Shown here in pieces: positions 51,643 through 61,023 of a DNA stretch of 64,000 nt. Below the pieces are notes generated by a model. That model saw nothing but the letters and a program-made list of their open reading frames with translations, was not told where the DNA came from and ran no database searches. Within the stretch, counting starts at the first letter, position 1, and the number at the start of each line of letters is the position of its first letter. Position numbers and translations under genes: made by a program. The stretch is from Chersky-840 sp963838775 (lineage in GTDB: Bacteria; Actinomycetota; Acidimicrobiia; Acidimicrobiales; UBA8190), in the NCBI GenBank assembly GCA_963838775.1, contig CAWISP010000007.1, forward strand, positions 1-64,000, read 5' to 3'.

Positions 51643-52707
51643 ATGACGGTGCCGCACCGAGCAGGCGATGTCGTGCCCGGCGCCCCTGGGCGCCAGGCCG
51701 TGACCGAAGCCCCTCGGTCGGATCCGACTGGTGACGCGGTCAGCGATGGAGCTGCGCTCGGTGGCACGAAGGGGCAGGCGGCACTTGTGGTCAACCAGCT
51801 GACCAAGCGCTTCGGCGAGCGGACCGCCTTCTCCGACGTCTCCTTCGAAGTCGCCCACGGGGAGGTGTTCGGCTTCCTGGGGCCCAATGGCGCGGGCAAG
51901 ACCACGACGGTGCGCACGCTCGGCACCTTGATCGCCCCGACCTCGGGCTCGGCCACGGTCGCGGGGATCCCGCTCAGCCCCGAGAACGGCGTGGAGATCC
52001 GCCAGCGCATTTCGATCATGCCCGAGGCACCGGGCCTCTATCTCCGGCTGACCGTGACCGAGAACCTGGAGTACTTCGCCGGTCTCTACGGTCTGCATCA
52101 GGCCGGGACCCGGATCAAGGACGCCCTCGAGGCCGTCAACCTCGGCGATCGGGCCGGAGATCTCTGCGGCGGTCTCTCCAAGGGGCTCCGCCAGCGGGTC
52201 GGACTGGCACGAACGCTGCTGAGCGACCCGGCGATCATGTTCCTCGACGAACCGACGTCGGGACTCGACCCGGTGGCCGCGCTCGAGGTGCACAACCTGA
52301 TCAACGGGCTCCGGCAGAAGGGAGTGACGATCTTTCTCACCACCCACCGGCTCGAGGAAGCCGAGAAACTCTGCGACCGGGTCGCCATCCTCAACACGAC
52401 GCTGCGAACCGTCGGTCGGCCCGAGGACGCTGCGGGCCGAGCTCTTCAAGAAGCGCTCGTCGTCAAGACCGCTGCCGCCGCTGACCCTGACCAGCTCTTC
52501 TCCGGCATCGCCGCCGTCGAGAGCTGGCGCTCGACGAGCCGGCTCCTACGTGCTCTCGGTGTCCGATCCCAGGGTCGCCGCACCGGAGGTGACGCGGGGC
52601 CTCGTCGGGGCCGGCGCCGACGTCCTCTCCATCGGCGAGGCGCAGCATTCGCTCGAGGACGTGTACCTCGAGCTGATCGACGAGGACGTCGAGGCCCGCA
52701 GACAATG
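51643..52707 (+). pseudogene. ABC transporter ATP-binding protein, C-terminal frameshift
   Basis: Walker A FLGPNGAGKTTTVRTLG (about 88-104), signature GLSKGLRQRVGLARTLL, Walker B IMFLDEPTSGLDPVA and the switch His in FLTTHRLEEAEKL are all intact. The frame then shifts near 52540; the other frame gives YVLSVSDPRVAAPEV...AQHSLEDVYLELIDEDVEARR and stops at 52707, overlapping the permease ATG in ATGA. In the read frame the tail is Arg-rich nonsense. The NBD could still work if the shift is real. Confidence 0.7.
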
Positions 52708-53468
52708 ATGGACCTCGATGCCACAGCCGCGTCCGCGCCGTCGTCCGCAAGGAGCTGCGGGACTACCGGCGCAAGCGGTCCATCGTCGTGACCATGGCCG
52801 TCCTGCCGGCCATCTTCCTCATCCAACGCCCACACTCGCCGTCTTCCTGCGACCCCGCCGTCCTCCTCGGAGTACCTGCACCGGACAAGAGTCTAACGCT
52901 TCCCCTGCTCCTCCTGCTGCTGATACCGGTCATCATGCCGTCGACCCTGGCCGATACTCGGTGGTCGGCGAGCGCGAGCAGGGGACGCTCGAGCCGTTGC
53001 TCACGACGCCGATTCGCAGGCAGGAGTTCATCCTGGGCAAGGCGGCGGCGGTCATGATCCCCAGCGTTGGTGCTCTCCTACGCGGTGTTTCGCGGCTCTT
53101 CCTTGCCGTCGTGCGGCTGTTCGCCAACCCGGTCATGGCCTCGGACGTGTTCCACCAGCGCGGCCGATACTTCTCGCACTGTTCCTGTTCACCCCCCTGC
53201 TGGCCGGCTGGGCGATCGTGGTCGGAATGGCGAGTGTCGGTCAGGGCGAGCGAGGTCCGCGTCGCCCAGCAGCTGGGGATGCTCGCCAGCTTCCGCCCGT
53301 TGCGGCGTGGTCGTGCTGCTGGGGGTCGGCGTGATCAATCCGACATTGAGAGTCGCCGTCGTCTTTGCGGTCGCTCTGCTCGTGATCGATCTGCAGGCGT
53401 TGCGCATCGTCTCCCGGATGTTCGACCGGGAGCGCCTCGTGACCGGTTCCAGAGCCGCTCGACCTTGA
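52704..53468 (+). pseudogene. ABC-2 type transporter permease, several frameshifts
   Basis: Pieces: AVVRKELRDYRRKRSIVVTMAVLPAIFLIQ (TM1), LPLLLLLLIPVIMPSTL (TM2), SVVGEREQGTLEPLLTTPIRRQEFILGKAAAVMIPSVG (the typical EREQGTLE/EPLLTTP motif), FLAVVRLFANPVMASDVFH, and a last segment VVLLGVGVINPTLRVAVVFAVALLVIDLQALRIVSRMFDRERLVTG. At least four shifts are needed. With the preceding gene this is an exporter of unknown substrate. Confidence 0.65.
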
Positions 53469-53646
53469 TCGACCCGCCGGTCCCCAACCCTCTGGGGCCG
53501 GCGTGGTCTTCATCGGCGGGGCATACCTGGCCCGCGGGCCCGGTCTTGCACGGCGACCTCGATCCCCTTCAGGGGAGTCACTCGAGGCACTGCGTGGCAT
53601 CATTCCCACCACGGAGCCCCACGCCGACCAGGAAGGATGACGCGGC

Positions 53647-54738
53647 ATGAGCTTTCGAGTGATCCAGTGGGCCACGGGAGGAGTGGGGCGTGCAGCGATG
53701 GAAGGAGTACTCGCCCACCCCGATCTCGAGCTGGCGGGCGCGTGGGTCCACAGTCCGGCCAAGGAGGGCGTCGACCTGGGCACGCTCTTGGGCCGTGCGC
53801 CCCTCGGGATCACCGCCACGGCGGACATCGCCACCCTGCTCGCCACCGAGGCTGACTCCGTGGTGTACAGCCCGTTCATGGCCGACCCCAGCGTGGTGAC
53901 CGCCATCCTCGAATCAGGTAAGAACGTCGTCACCCCGCTGGGCTGGTTCTACCCACCCGGAGAGGAGCGGGCGCGCGTCGATGCCATCGCCAAGAGCGCC
54001 GGCGTGACCCTGCACGGCACTGGCATTCACCCCGGCGGCATCACCGAGCGGTTCCCCCTCATGGTCTCGGCCTTGTCAGGATCGATCACCCACGTGCACG
54101 CCGAGGAATTCTCCGACATCCGTACTTACGGCGCGCCCGACGTGGTGCGTGATTGGATGCTGTTCGGCAAGACCCCGGAGGAGGCTCGGACCAGCATCAT
54201 GATCGACGCCCTCGGTGGTGGTTTCCGCCAGTCCATCTTCATGGTCGCCGACGAGCTGGGTTTCGACATCGCGCCGGAGCTGCGCACCACCCATGACATG
54301 GCGGTCGCCACCGCGCCTATCGACTCGCCCATCGGACCCATAGCGCCGGGGACGGTGGCGGCCCAGCGATTCCAGTGGGAGGCCGTCGTCGACGGCGAAC
54401 CGGTTGTCACCGCCGCGGTCAACTGGCTCATGGGGGAGGAGCATCTCGACCCGGCCTGGAATTTCGGCCCCGGCGGTGAGCGTTTCGAGGTTGAGATCAG
54501 CGGGGATCCCAACTGTCTCACCACGTTCAAGAAGCTGCACCCCGAGACCGTTGAGGCCGGTCTCATCCGTAACCCGGGGATCGTCGCCACCGCCATGCAC
54601 TGCGTCAACGCCGTTCCCTATGTGTGTCGGGCCGAGGCGGGACTGCTCACCTACCTCGACCTGCCCCTGGTGGCGGGCCGGGCTGCATCCGGCCTGCACC
54701 GGAGTGGGCGAGGGGTCGAGCGTCCGAGCGGGTCATGA
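53647..54738 (+). CDS. NAD(P)-binding dihydrodipicolinate-reductase-like protein
   Basis: 363 aa. Rossmann start FRVIQWATGGVGRAAMEGVLAHPDLELAGAWVHSPAK, then YSPFMADPSVVTAILESGKNVVTPLGWFYP and HGTGIHPGGITERFPLM. This is the actinobacterial group related to DapB whose members act in steroid/lipid or unknown side-chain reactions. It overlaps the next SDR gene in ATGA, so the two act together. The last ~20 residues (Arg/Ser/Gly) are atypical. Confidence 0.8.
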   Translation: MSFRVIQWATGGVGRAAMEGVLAHPDLELAGAWVHSPAKEGVDLGTLLGRAPLGITATADIATLLATEADSVVYSPFMADPSVVTAILESGKNVVTPLGWFYPPGEERARVDAIAKSAGVTLHGTGIHPGGITERFPLMVSALSGSITHVHAEEFSDIRTYGAPDVVRDWMLFGKTPEEARTSIMIDALGGGFRQSIFMVADELGFDIAPELRTTHDMAVATAPIDSPIGPIAPGTVAAQRFQWEAVVDGEPVVTAAVNWLMGEEHLDPAWNFGPGGERFEVEISGDPNCLTTFKKLHPETVEAGLIRNPGIVATAMHCVNAVPYVCRAEAGLLTYLDLPLVAGRAASGLHRSGRGVERPSGS

Positions 54739-55556
54739 TCCTCGACCGCTTCGCCATCACGGGACGTGTCGCCATTGTCACCGGGGCAGGCTTGGGGATC
54801 GGGCGAGGGATCGCCATCGGCCTGGCCGAGGCCGGAGCCGACGTGGCGTTGGCCGCCCGTACCGAGTCCGACCTCGAGCAGGTGGCCCATCACGTCCGCT
54901 CCCTCGGACGCCGGGCCGTGGTGGTGCCGACCGACGTCCTCGACGCGGCGGCATGTGCGCACCTCGTCGAGCGCACGGTCGAGGAGTTCGGCCGTCTCGA
55001 CATCCTGGTCAACAACGCCGGAGGGGCGATGCCCCGGGCGGCCATGGACACCAGCGAGGGCTTCATGGCCCGCACCTTCGCGTTCAACGTCACGGCCCCT
55101 TTGACCCTCACCAAGCTCGCCGCCCGCCATATGGTCGATACGTCGGGCCAAGGGGCCGTGGTCAACATCTCGTCACGCTCCGCCAGCATGACGCAGACGA
55201 TGTTCGTCGCCTACGGCTCGGCCAAGGCCGCGCTCGACCGCATGACCCGCAACATCGCTCCCGAACTGGCCCCGCGGGTGCGGGTGAACGCGATCGACGT
55301 GGGAGGTGTGGCCACACGGTCGCTCGAGATCGTACTCACCGACGATGACCTCCGCCGGCAGTTCGTCGACAGAACGCCGATGCGACGCCCCGGGGAACCT
55401 GAGGACATCGCCTGTGCCGTTCTGTATCTGGTGTCAGACGCCTCGTCGTGGGTCACGGGCAAAGTGTTCGAGATCGACGGCGGTACCGAAGCGCCTTCGA
55501 TTCAGGTGCCGGCGCCTGCACTCGAGCCCACTCGGCCCGACGACGGCGCCCATTGA
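54735..55556 (+). CDS. Short-chain dehydrogenase/reductase (SDR)
   Basis: 273 aa. Cofactor motif VTGAGLGIGRGIA (about 16-28), NNAGG (about 93-97), catalytic Ser in NISSRSAS, and YGSAK (Tyr and Lys) about residues 157-161; C-terminal ASSWVTGKVFEIDGG. Classical SDR, NAD(P)-dependent. Translationally coupled (ATGA) to the DapB-like gene. Substrate unknown; a two-step oxidoreduction of one compound is likely. Confidence 0.88.
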   Translation: MILDRFAITGRVAIVTGAGLGIGRGIAIGLAEAGADVALAARTESDLEQVAHHVRSLGRRAVVVPTDVLDAAACAHLVERTVEEFGRLDILVNNAGGAMPRAAMDTSEGFMARTFAFNVTAPLTLTKLAARHMVDTSGQGAVVNISSRSASMTQTMFVAYGSAKAALDRMTRNIAPELAPRVRVNAIDVGGVATRSLEIVLTDDDLRRQFVDRTPMRRPGEPEDIACAVLYLVSDASSWVTGKVFEIDGGTEAPSIQVPAPALEPTRPDDGAH

Positions 55557-55613
55557 GCCCGGGAGCCGGACGCTCCCGGTCGCCGCCGCGCTCGGACCCC
55601 TACCCCCCTCGCC

Positions 55614-56624
55614 TCAGATGCCCGTGTGCTCGACGCGGATCGGGACGGGGTCGGGTGTGAAGGGCATCAGGGCATTGGGGGGAACGGTGCCGAGACGTCC
55701 GGCTTCGAAATCCTCGAGCACTTGGACGATCTCTTCTCTGGTGTTCATGACGAACGGCCCGTAGTGCACCACCGGCTCTCCGATGGGTTGGCCCCCCAGC
55801 ACGAGGACCTCGAGATCGACGGTGCTCGAGTCCTGACGATCGTCGGCTCGTAGGGAGATCCAGTCGCCGGGGCCGAACGCCGTGAGCTGACCGGTCCGGA
55901 CCGCCTGTCCTTGCGGTCCCGCTCGACCCGATCCGGCCAGGACGTAGACAAGGGCGTTGAAACTCGGTTCCCAGGGGAGCTGGAGGAGCGCACCGGCCGA
56001 CACGCTGGCGTGCATGAGAGCCATCGGCGTGTGCGTCGACCCCGGACCGCGGTGACCACCGACTTGCCCCGCGATCATCCGCACCAGGGCTCCGCCGTCG
56101 GGTGATGACAGCAGCGTCACCTGATCGGCTTCGAGTCCCTGATAGGCGGGCGGGATCATCTTGTCCCGAGCCGGCAGGTTCACCCAGAGCTGGATGCCGT
56201 GGAACAAGCCACCCGAGATGACGAGGTCCTCGGGGGGCGTCTCGATGTGGAGGATGCCCCCACCGGCGGTCATCCATTGCGTCGCACCGTCGGTGATCAG
56301 GCCCCCACCCCCCTGGGAGTCCTGATGGGCGAAGGTGCCGTCGATCATGTAGGTCACGGTCTCGAACCCGCGATGCGGGTGCCAGGGTGTCCCCTTGGGC
56401 TCGCCGGGCGCGTAGTTGACCTCGCCCATCTGGTCCATGTGCACGAACGGGTCGAGCTCCGGCAAGCTCAGCCCGGCAAAGGCCCGTCGCACGGGGAATC
56501 CCTCACCCTCAAAGCCGCTGGGAGCGGTCGTGACCGACATCACCGGGCGCTCGTAGGTCACCGTGGGATCGGGAAGCGGGACCGTGGGGAGGGTGGACAA
56601 ATCATCGACGGTCACAGCAGGCAT
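55614..56624 (-). CDS. Pirin family protein
   Basis: 336-aa bicupin. The N-terminal cupin has the iron ligands: HPHRGFETVTYMIDG (two His and Glu) and GGGILHIETP (third His). Pirins act as quercetin dioxygenases or redox-linked regulators; role here unknown. C-terminal cupin with LVYVLAGSGRAG and a pirin-typical VMNTREEIVQVLEDFEAGRLG. ATG at 56624. Lies beside Ohr, so an oxidative-stress link is plausible. Confidence 0.88.
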   Translation of the reverse strand: MPAVTVDDLSTLPTVPLPDPTVTYERPVMSVTTAPSGFEGEGFPVRRAFAGLSLPELDPFVHMDQMGEVNYAPGEPKGTPWHPHRGFETVTYMIDGTFAHQDSQGGGGLITDGATQWMTAGGGILHIETPPEDLVISGGLFHGIQLWVNLPARDKMIPPAYQGLEADQVTLLSSPDGGALVRMIAGQVGGHRGPGSTHTPMALMHASVSAGALLQLPWEPSFNALVYVLAGSGRAGPQGQAVRTGQLTAFGPGDWISLRADDRQDSSTVDLEVLVLGGQPIGEPVVHYGPFVMNTREEIVQVLEDFEAGRLGTVPPNALMPFTPDPVPIRVEHTGI

Positions 56625-56670
56625 GACGCCTCCTAACGTTCGGGCAAGAAATGAAGGGTGAACGCGGCGT

Positions 56671-57102
56671 TCACAGCGATTCGCCGTCGAGGAGTAGCTC
56701 TACATCGATGTTTCCTCGTGTTGCGTTGGAGTACGGGCAGACCTCATGGGCGCCGCGCACGAGCTCGGCAGCCGTGTTCCGATCACGGACGGCGGGAAGC
56801 GATACGTCGAGGGTCACAGAGAGCTTGAAGCCCCCGTCGCCAGTGGGCGAGAGGCTCACCGATGAATGGATGGTCACCTCGCCCGCATCGACTTTCTTCC
56901 GACGAGCCACGACGCCGAGAGCGCTTTCGAAGCACGCTGCGTACCCCACCGCGAATAGCGCCTCGGGGTTCGTTCCATCCCCGGATCCGCCCATCTCTTT
57001 GGGTCTGCGCAGCTCAACCTGGAGCTCGCCGTCGGCCGTGGCACCGTGCCCGTCGCGTCCTCCTGTCACCTCGGCGTGTGCCGTGTACAGAACCTTGGTC
57101 AT
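56671..57102 (-). CDS. ohr: Organic hydroperoxide resistance protein (Ohr/OsmC family)
   Basis: 143 aa, thiol peroxidase for organic hydroperoxides. Peroxidatic Cys in GYAACFESALG (about residue 57) and resolving Cys in CPYSNATRGNIDVELLL (about 122), both present. N-terminus MTKVLYTAHAEVTGGRDG is typical of Ohr. ATG at 57102 behind AAAGGAGC. Regulator OhrR is not encoded in the neighbourhood. Confidence 0.92.
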   Translation of the reverse strand: MTKVLYTAHAEVTGGRDGHGATADGELQVELRRPKEMGGSGDGTNPEALFAVGYAACFESALGVVARRKKVDAGEVTIHSSVSLSPTGDGGFKLSVTLDVSLPAVRDRNTAAELVRGAHEVCPYSNATRGNIDVELLLDGESL

Positions 57103-57342
57103 CGATGCTCCTTTCGTTCCTCCATGTGTCGACCCGGCGCGTGGCCATCCGAACCAGGGCAACGCCGCCCGTGGGCGTCGCCTGTGGGGCCTCCACCGAT
57201 GAGGTAGTACGGACGGCGTCATGGACATCGACACTGTTCCCTCTCTCGTACGGCGGGGCGTCTGCGTCCCACGCTAGCCCTCTGGTTTCTCACGATCATC
57301 AACCCAGTGGACCCCGAGAGACGACCGTACCGCCCAGGGTGC

Positions 57343-57954
57343 TTACGCCGTCCGTTCCTTTCGCACCGCCCGGAAACGGTGGGCGAACAGTCCGGCCACG
57401 GCGATCACTGCCAGAGCGGCCAGCACGTACCCGGCATCGCTGAAGTCCTTGAGGACATGGTTGTAGCTCGATCCCAGAGCATCACCGAGACTGGCCAGGG
57501 CCGTGCACCAGATGGCACAACCGATGACCGTGAACACCAGGAACTTCCCGATCGCCATCTCACCCAGTCCGGCCGCGAAGGACACGAAGGAGCGGAGCAG
57601 GGGCACGAAACGACCGAACAGCACGAGCGGTTCGCCGCGCCGAGCGAACCATGCCTCGGCCCTGTCGAGATCCCTGTGGGTGAGCAGCAAGTATTTGCCG
57701 AACCGATCGACCAACGGGCGGCCTCCGTAGAAGCCGATGAGGTAGCCGGCCAGCGACCCCAGAACCTCGCCCACTGCGGCCAGGACGATGACGAGCGCCA
57801 GGTTGAGGTGGTGAGGTTCGTGGGGGATCTGTCCGCTGGCCAGAACCCCTCCGTAGATCACCGCCAACTCGGCACCGACCGGAAGGCCCATCGCCGAGAT
57901 GAAGCTGAGCGCGAAGACGGCGAGATAGCCCCAGGTCTCGAGGAAGTGCTCCAT
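57343..57954 (-). CDS. DedA family membrane protein
   Basis: 203 aa, about five membrane segments. Motifs: PVGAELAVIYGGVLASG (membrane-entering Glu), EVLGSLAGYLIGFYGGRPLVDRFGKYLLLTH, then FGRFVPLLRSFVSFAAGLGEM (essential Arg pair). DedA proteins are half-transporters implicated in lipid-carrier (undecaprenyl phosphate) or ion transport. ATG at 57954 behind GGAGG; the frame opens 14 codons earlier. Confidence 0.88.
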   Translation of the reverse strand: MEHFLETWGYLAVFALSFISAMGLPVGAELAVIYGGVLASGQIPHEPHHLNLALVIVLAAVGEVLGSLAGYLIGFYGGRPLVDRFGKYLLLTHRDLDRAEAWFARRGEPLVLFGRFVPLLRSFVSFAAGLGEMAIGKFLVFTVIGCAIWCTALASLGDALGSSYNHVLKDFSDAGYVLAALAVIAVAGLFAHRFRAVRKERTA

Positions 57955-58224
57955 GTCGAACCTCCGATCACCCGTTGCGCTCGGGGCGCGCCACATCCCG
58001 ACCGAGAATCCCTGAATCTAGGCCAGGGAACCTGACGGGAGCGTGAACCGCGCTCGGATCCGGTGCCCCGGCGGGCACTGACGACATCGGACGGGACGGG
58101 CGGTCGGGCTGATCTGGGTCGGACGGCCCATTCCACTGGCCGGGCGTGAAAAGCGAGCACCGTGACCGGAATGTGGCGAACCGGGCGCACCGGTAGCGTC
58201 GCGTGCCGCACTAGAGTTCACTGG

Positions 58225-58782
58225 GTGGTTGCGACCAGCGGATTCGGTTCATTTCGCCATCTGGCGGGGCGCTTCTTCTCCGCCTTGGTGCCCGTCGGCC
58301 CCGCGCCAAGCGACGAGGCGTGGGCGCGGGATCAACTGTCAGACGGCGAGCAGGCGCTCTGGCACCGCATGTCCGGCCCCGATCGGCGTCATGCCGTAGG
58401 AGTGGCGCGCGACGCCGTTCGACTCCTCGAGCCCGACCATGTGCGGCCGGAGGTCATCGCGGCTGCACTGCTTCATGACGTGGGAAAGGTCGAGTCGTCG
58501 TTCGGAACGCTCGCTCGCGTATGGATCACGCTGGCTGCACTGGCTGTCGGCCGGTCCCGGGTGCAGCGCTGGGCCGGCGAGCCGTCAGGAGGTGGACGAC
58601 CGTCGTTGCGGGCACGAGTGGGCCTGTACCTGACCCACGATCGCCTGGGCGCCAAGCTCCTCGAGGATGCCGGCAGCCGGACGTTCACCGTGTCCTGGGC
58701 GGCGGAACACCACCTCCCACCTGACCAATGGACGATCGACGCCACCATTTGCGGCGCCCTGAAAGCTGCCGACGGGGACTGA
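58225..58782 (+). CDS. HD-domain protein
   Basis: About 185 aa. HD motif: RRHAVGVARDAV ... VIAAALLHDVGKVESSFGT (metal His-Asp), then later VGLYLTHDRLGAKLLEDAG and WAAEHHLPPDQW. The order of metal ligands fits a metal-dependent phosphohydrolase, perhaps of (p)ppGpp- or nucleotide type; no synthetase domain. Start GTG at 58225 is uncertain, ATG at 58162 possible. Ends just before the convergent FAD gene. Confidence 0.75.
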   Translation: MVATSGFGSFRHLAGRFFSALVPVGPAPSDEAWARDQLSDGEQALWHRMSGPDRRHAVGVARDAVRLLEPDHVRPEVIAAALLHDVGKVESSFGTLARVWITLAALAVGRSRVQRWAGEPSGGGRPSLRARVGLYLTHDRLGAKLLEDAGSRTFTVSWAAEHHLPPDQWTIDATICGALKAADGD

Positions 58783-58816
58783 TCTCCGTCTTGATTCAGA
58801 CGACGCCGTTGACCCG

Positions 58817-59973
58817 TCAGGGGACCGGGTGCTCCTCCGCGCTCCAGGTCCGATCGAACCACCGTCGGATGCGGCTCGTGCCGAACTCACCTTTCTCGCC
58901 GGAAAGTGCTCGTGACGGCCCTTCGAAGACCCCGTCGGGAGGACGTCCAGCCATGAAGGCGACCTCGACGCGGGCGACGAGGTCAGCACCGAAGGCGAGG
59001 TAGCACACACCGCGACCGTCATAGAGGGGCGGTTCGGCGTCCCCCCCAAGATGGCCCCGATGTGCCCGGCGACGACGGACGCCTGTCCCTCGGCGAACAC
59101 GCCTGCCTTCGGAGTCCCCACGCTTGTCACGTCGCCGACGGCGTACACGCCGGGGAAAGCGGTCTCGAGTGTCAGGGGGTCCACCGGCACCCATCCGTCG
59201 ACCGTCAGACCGGACTCCTCGACCACGGCCGGCACGCGATGCACGGGGACGCCCAGAAAGAGGTCGAAAGGCATGGCGGTCCCGTCGCTGAGCAGGGCGA
59301 GGCTCCGGTCGGGGTCGAGCGCTTGGACCAACCGCCCGGGATGCCAGTCGATCCCACGTTCGGCGAAGGCGGCGAGCAGAGCCTCCGATGCCGCCCGCGA
59401 TGGCGGGATGGGTACACCGAAGGGCATCACGAGGGAGATCTCGGAACCATCGCGCAGTCCGCGCCGGCTGAGATAGTCATGCATCAACAGGGCCGTCTCG
59501 CTCGGCGCTGGCGGGCACTTGAACGGTGTGGAGGTCACCCCCACGACCACTCGTCCACCGCCGAAGTTCGACAACACGTCGCGCAGGGCGAATGCCGACG
59601 ACACCGTGTAGAACTCGTGCCCGGCCTCGACGAGTCCCGGCGTGGCCGCGGGATGGAGATCGGCACCCAACGCCACCACCATGATGTCTGCCTCGAAGGC
59701 ACCGGCGTCGGTCACGACGCGTTTGACCGTCGGGTCGATCGAGTGGATGGTGCCCTGGACGAACCGCACACCGGGCTTGACGAGATCACGGTAGGGGTGG
59801 ACGACCGTCGAGGGCAGCGCCCGCCCGAACATGACGTCGAGCTTGGAGAAGCCGAACACGAACCCCTCGCTTCGGTCGATCAGGACCAGATCGAGCTGGT
59901 CGCCGTACTCCTCGGACAGCCTCGTCGTGAGCTCGAGGCCACCGAAACCCGCACCCAATACCAGAATTCGCAT
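58817..59973 (-). pseudogene. FAD/NAD oxidoreductase (SQR/NDH-2-like), G-run frameshift
   Basis: About 385 residues in two frames. FAD site MRILVLGAGFGGLELTTRL (1-19), the second half-site VVVALGADLHPAATPG, and ETAFPGVYAVGDVTSVG (about 276-292). After ILGG the frame changes at the C7 run 59041-59047 (complement G7; eight G would continue the frame) into DAEPPLYDGRGVCYLAFGADLVARVEVAFM, ending RTWSAEEHPVP at 58817. As assembled the 462-codon frame runs on into 58585 with nonsense. A lone homopolymer shift in an otherwise intact enzyme looks like sequencing error or phase variation. Candidates: sulfide:quinone reductase or type II NADH dehydrogenase. Confidence 0.8.
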
Positions 59974-60030
59974 CCGGTGACTCTATGCGAGCGCGCCCAG
60001 CCGCCCGCGCCCGGCCGTGGCCCGATCGAG

Positions 60031-60900
60031 CTACGCGCCCGGTCGGGCCACCGACAGCGCTCCCGCTTCGGGGAGCACCTCATCGGCGAACCGGCGCAAT
60101 CCTTCGATGGTCTGTCGTCCACTCGACCAGGGCCGCACCAGGGCACGGCCGACGCCGGCCTCGGCGGCGCGCCGGAGTGCGTCGAGGTCGGCCCCGACAC
60201 CCATGGTGATCTCGACCGCTCCCGTCCGGCCTGCTTGCTGGCGCATCGCCGCAATGCAAGCGGCGGCGGCCGGGATCTGTTCTACAGCGTGGTTCATGGG
60301 GATCCATCCGTCCCCGACGAGTGCTGCTCGTCGCAGCGCCGCGGCCCCGTCGCCCCCGATGTGCATGGGCGGCCAAGGGGACTGGACCGGCTTGGGCTCG
60401 AACATGACAGGCCCGAAATCGAAGAACTCACCATGGTGCTCGACGACGGGGTCGCTCCACAGCCGTTGGCAGACCGAGATGGATTCGTCGACGCGGCGCC
60501 CCCGCGTTGCGAAGTCGAGACCGACGGCATCCCATTCGGCCTCGAGCCAGCTGGCCCCGACGCCGAACTCGGCCCGGCCGCCGGAGACGACGTCGAGCGT
60601 CGTGACGGCCCGGGCCACGACGAAGGGGTGCCGGAGACCGATGTTGTAGATGTGCGTGCCGAACCGGATCTGGCTGGTGCGGCCGGCCAGGTAGGAGAGG
60701 TAGGCGAAGGGTTCGAAGACCGACACGTCGGAAGGGATCGGGGGATGGTCGGCTCCGGCGTAGGGGCTCCCGTCCGCGGCGACGGGTAGGACGAGATGCT
60801 CGGGCATCCACACCGATTCGTACCCGAGCCGGTCTGCCTCGCAGCTGACTTCGGCCCAGCGCTCGGGTCGAACCGTGCCGAGTGCGATGCCGATCTTCAT
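60031..60900 (-). CDS. LLM class F420-dependent oxidoreductase
   Basis: 289-aa TIM-barrel flavin/F420 enzyme. Typical pieces: GYESVWMPEHLVLPVAADG (about 27-45), IRFGTHIYNIGLRHPFVVARAVTTLDVVSGGRAEFGVGASWLEAEWDAVGLDF, GVMF-like FFDFGPVMFEPKPVQSPWPPMHIGG. Actinobacterial members use F420 and reduce varied substrates; the target is unknown. ATG at 60900. Divergent from the siderophore-interacting gene. Confidence 0.88.
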   Translation of the reverse strand: MKIGIALGTVRPERWAEVSCEADRLGYESVWMPEHLVLPVAADGSPYAGADHPPIPSDVSVFEPFAYLSYLAGRTSQIRFGTHIYNIGLRHPFVVARAVTTLDVVSGGRAEFGVGASWLEAEWDAVGLDFATRGRRVDESISVCQRLWSDPVVEHHGEFFDFGPVMFEPKPVQSPWPPMHIGGDGAAALRRAALVGDGWIPMNHAVEQIPAAAACIAAMRQQAGRTGAVEITMGVGADLDALRRAAEAGVGRALVRPWSSGRQTIEGLRRFADEVLPEAGALSVARPGA

Positions 60901-61023
60901 TGGGAAACGCCGGTCCGTCTGCTGGCAGTCATAAGGGTGGAGCGTACCTACCGAACCCGGACCCTAAGGGAGCCTCCCACCCGTCCGACCCGACCACGTG
61001 GAGGCGTCGTTACGTTGCAACCG

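Noticed and set aside
59062..60789. 575-codon plus-strand frame
   Set aside because: Antisense to the FAD and LLM oxidoreductase genes; no domain pattern.
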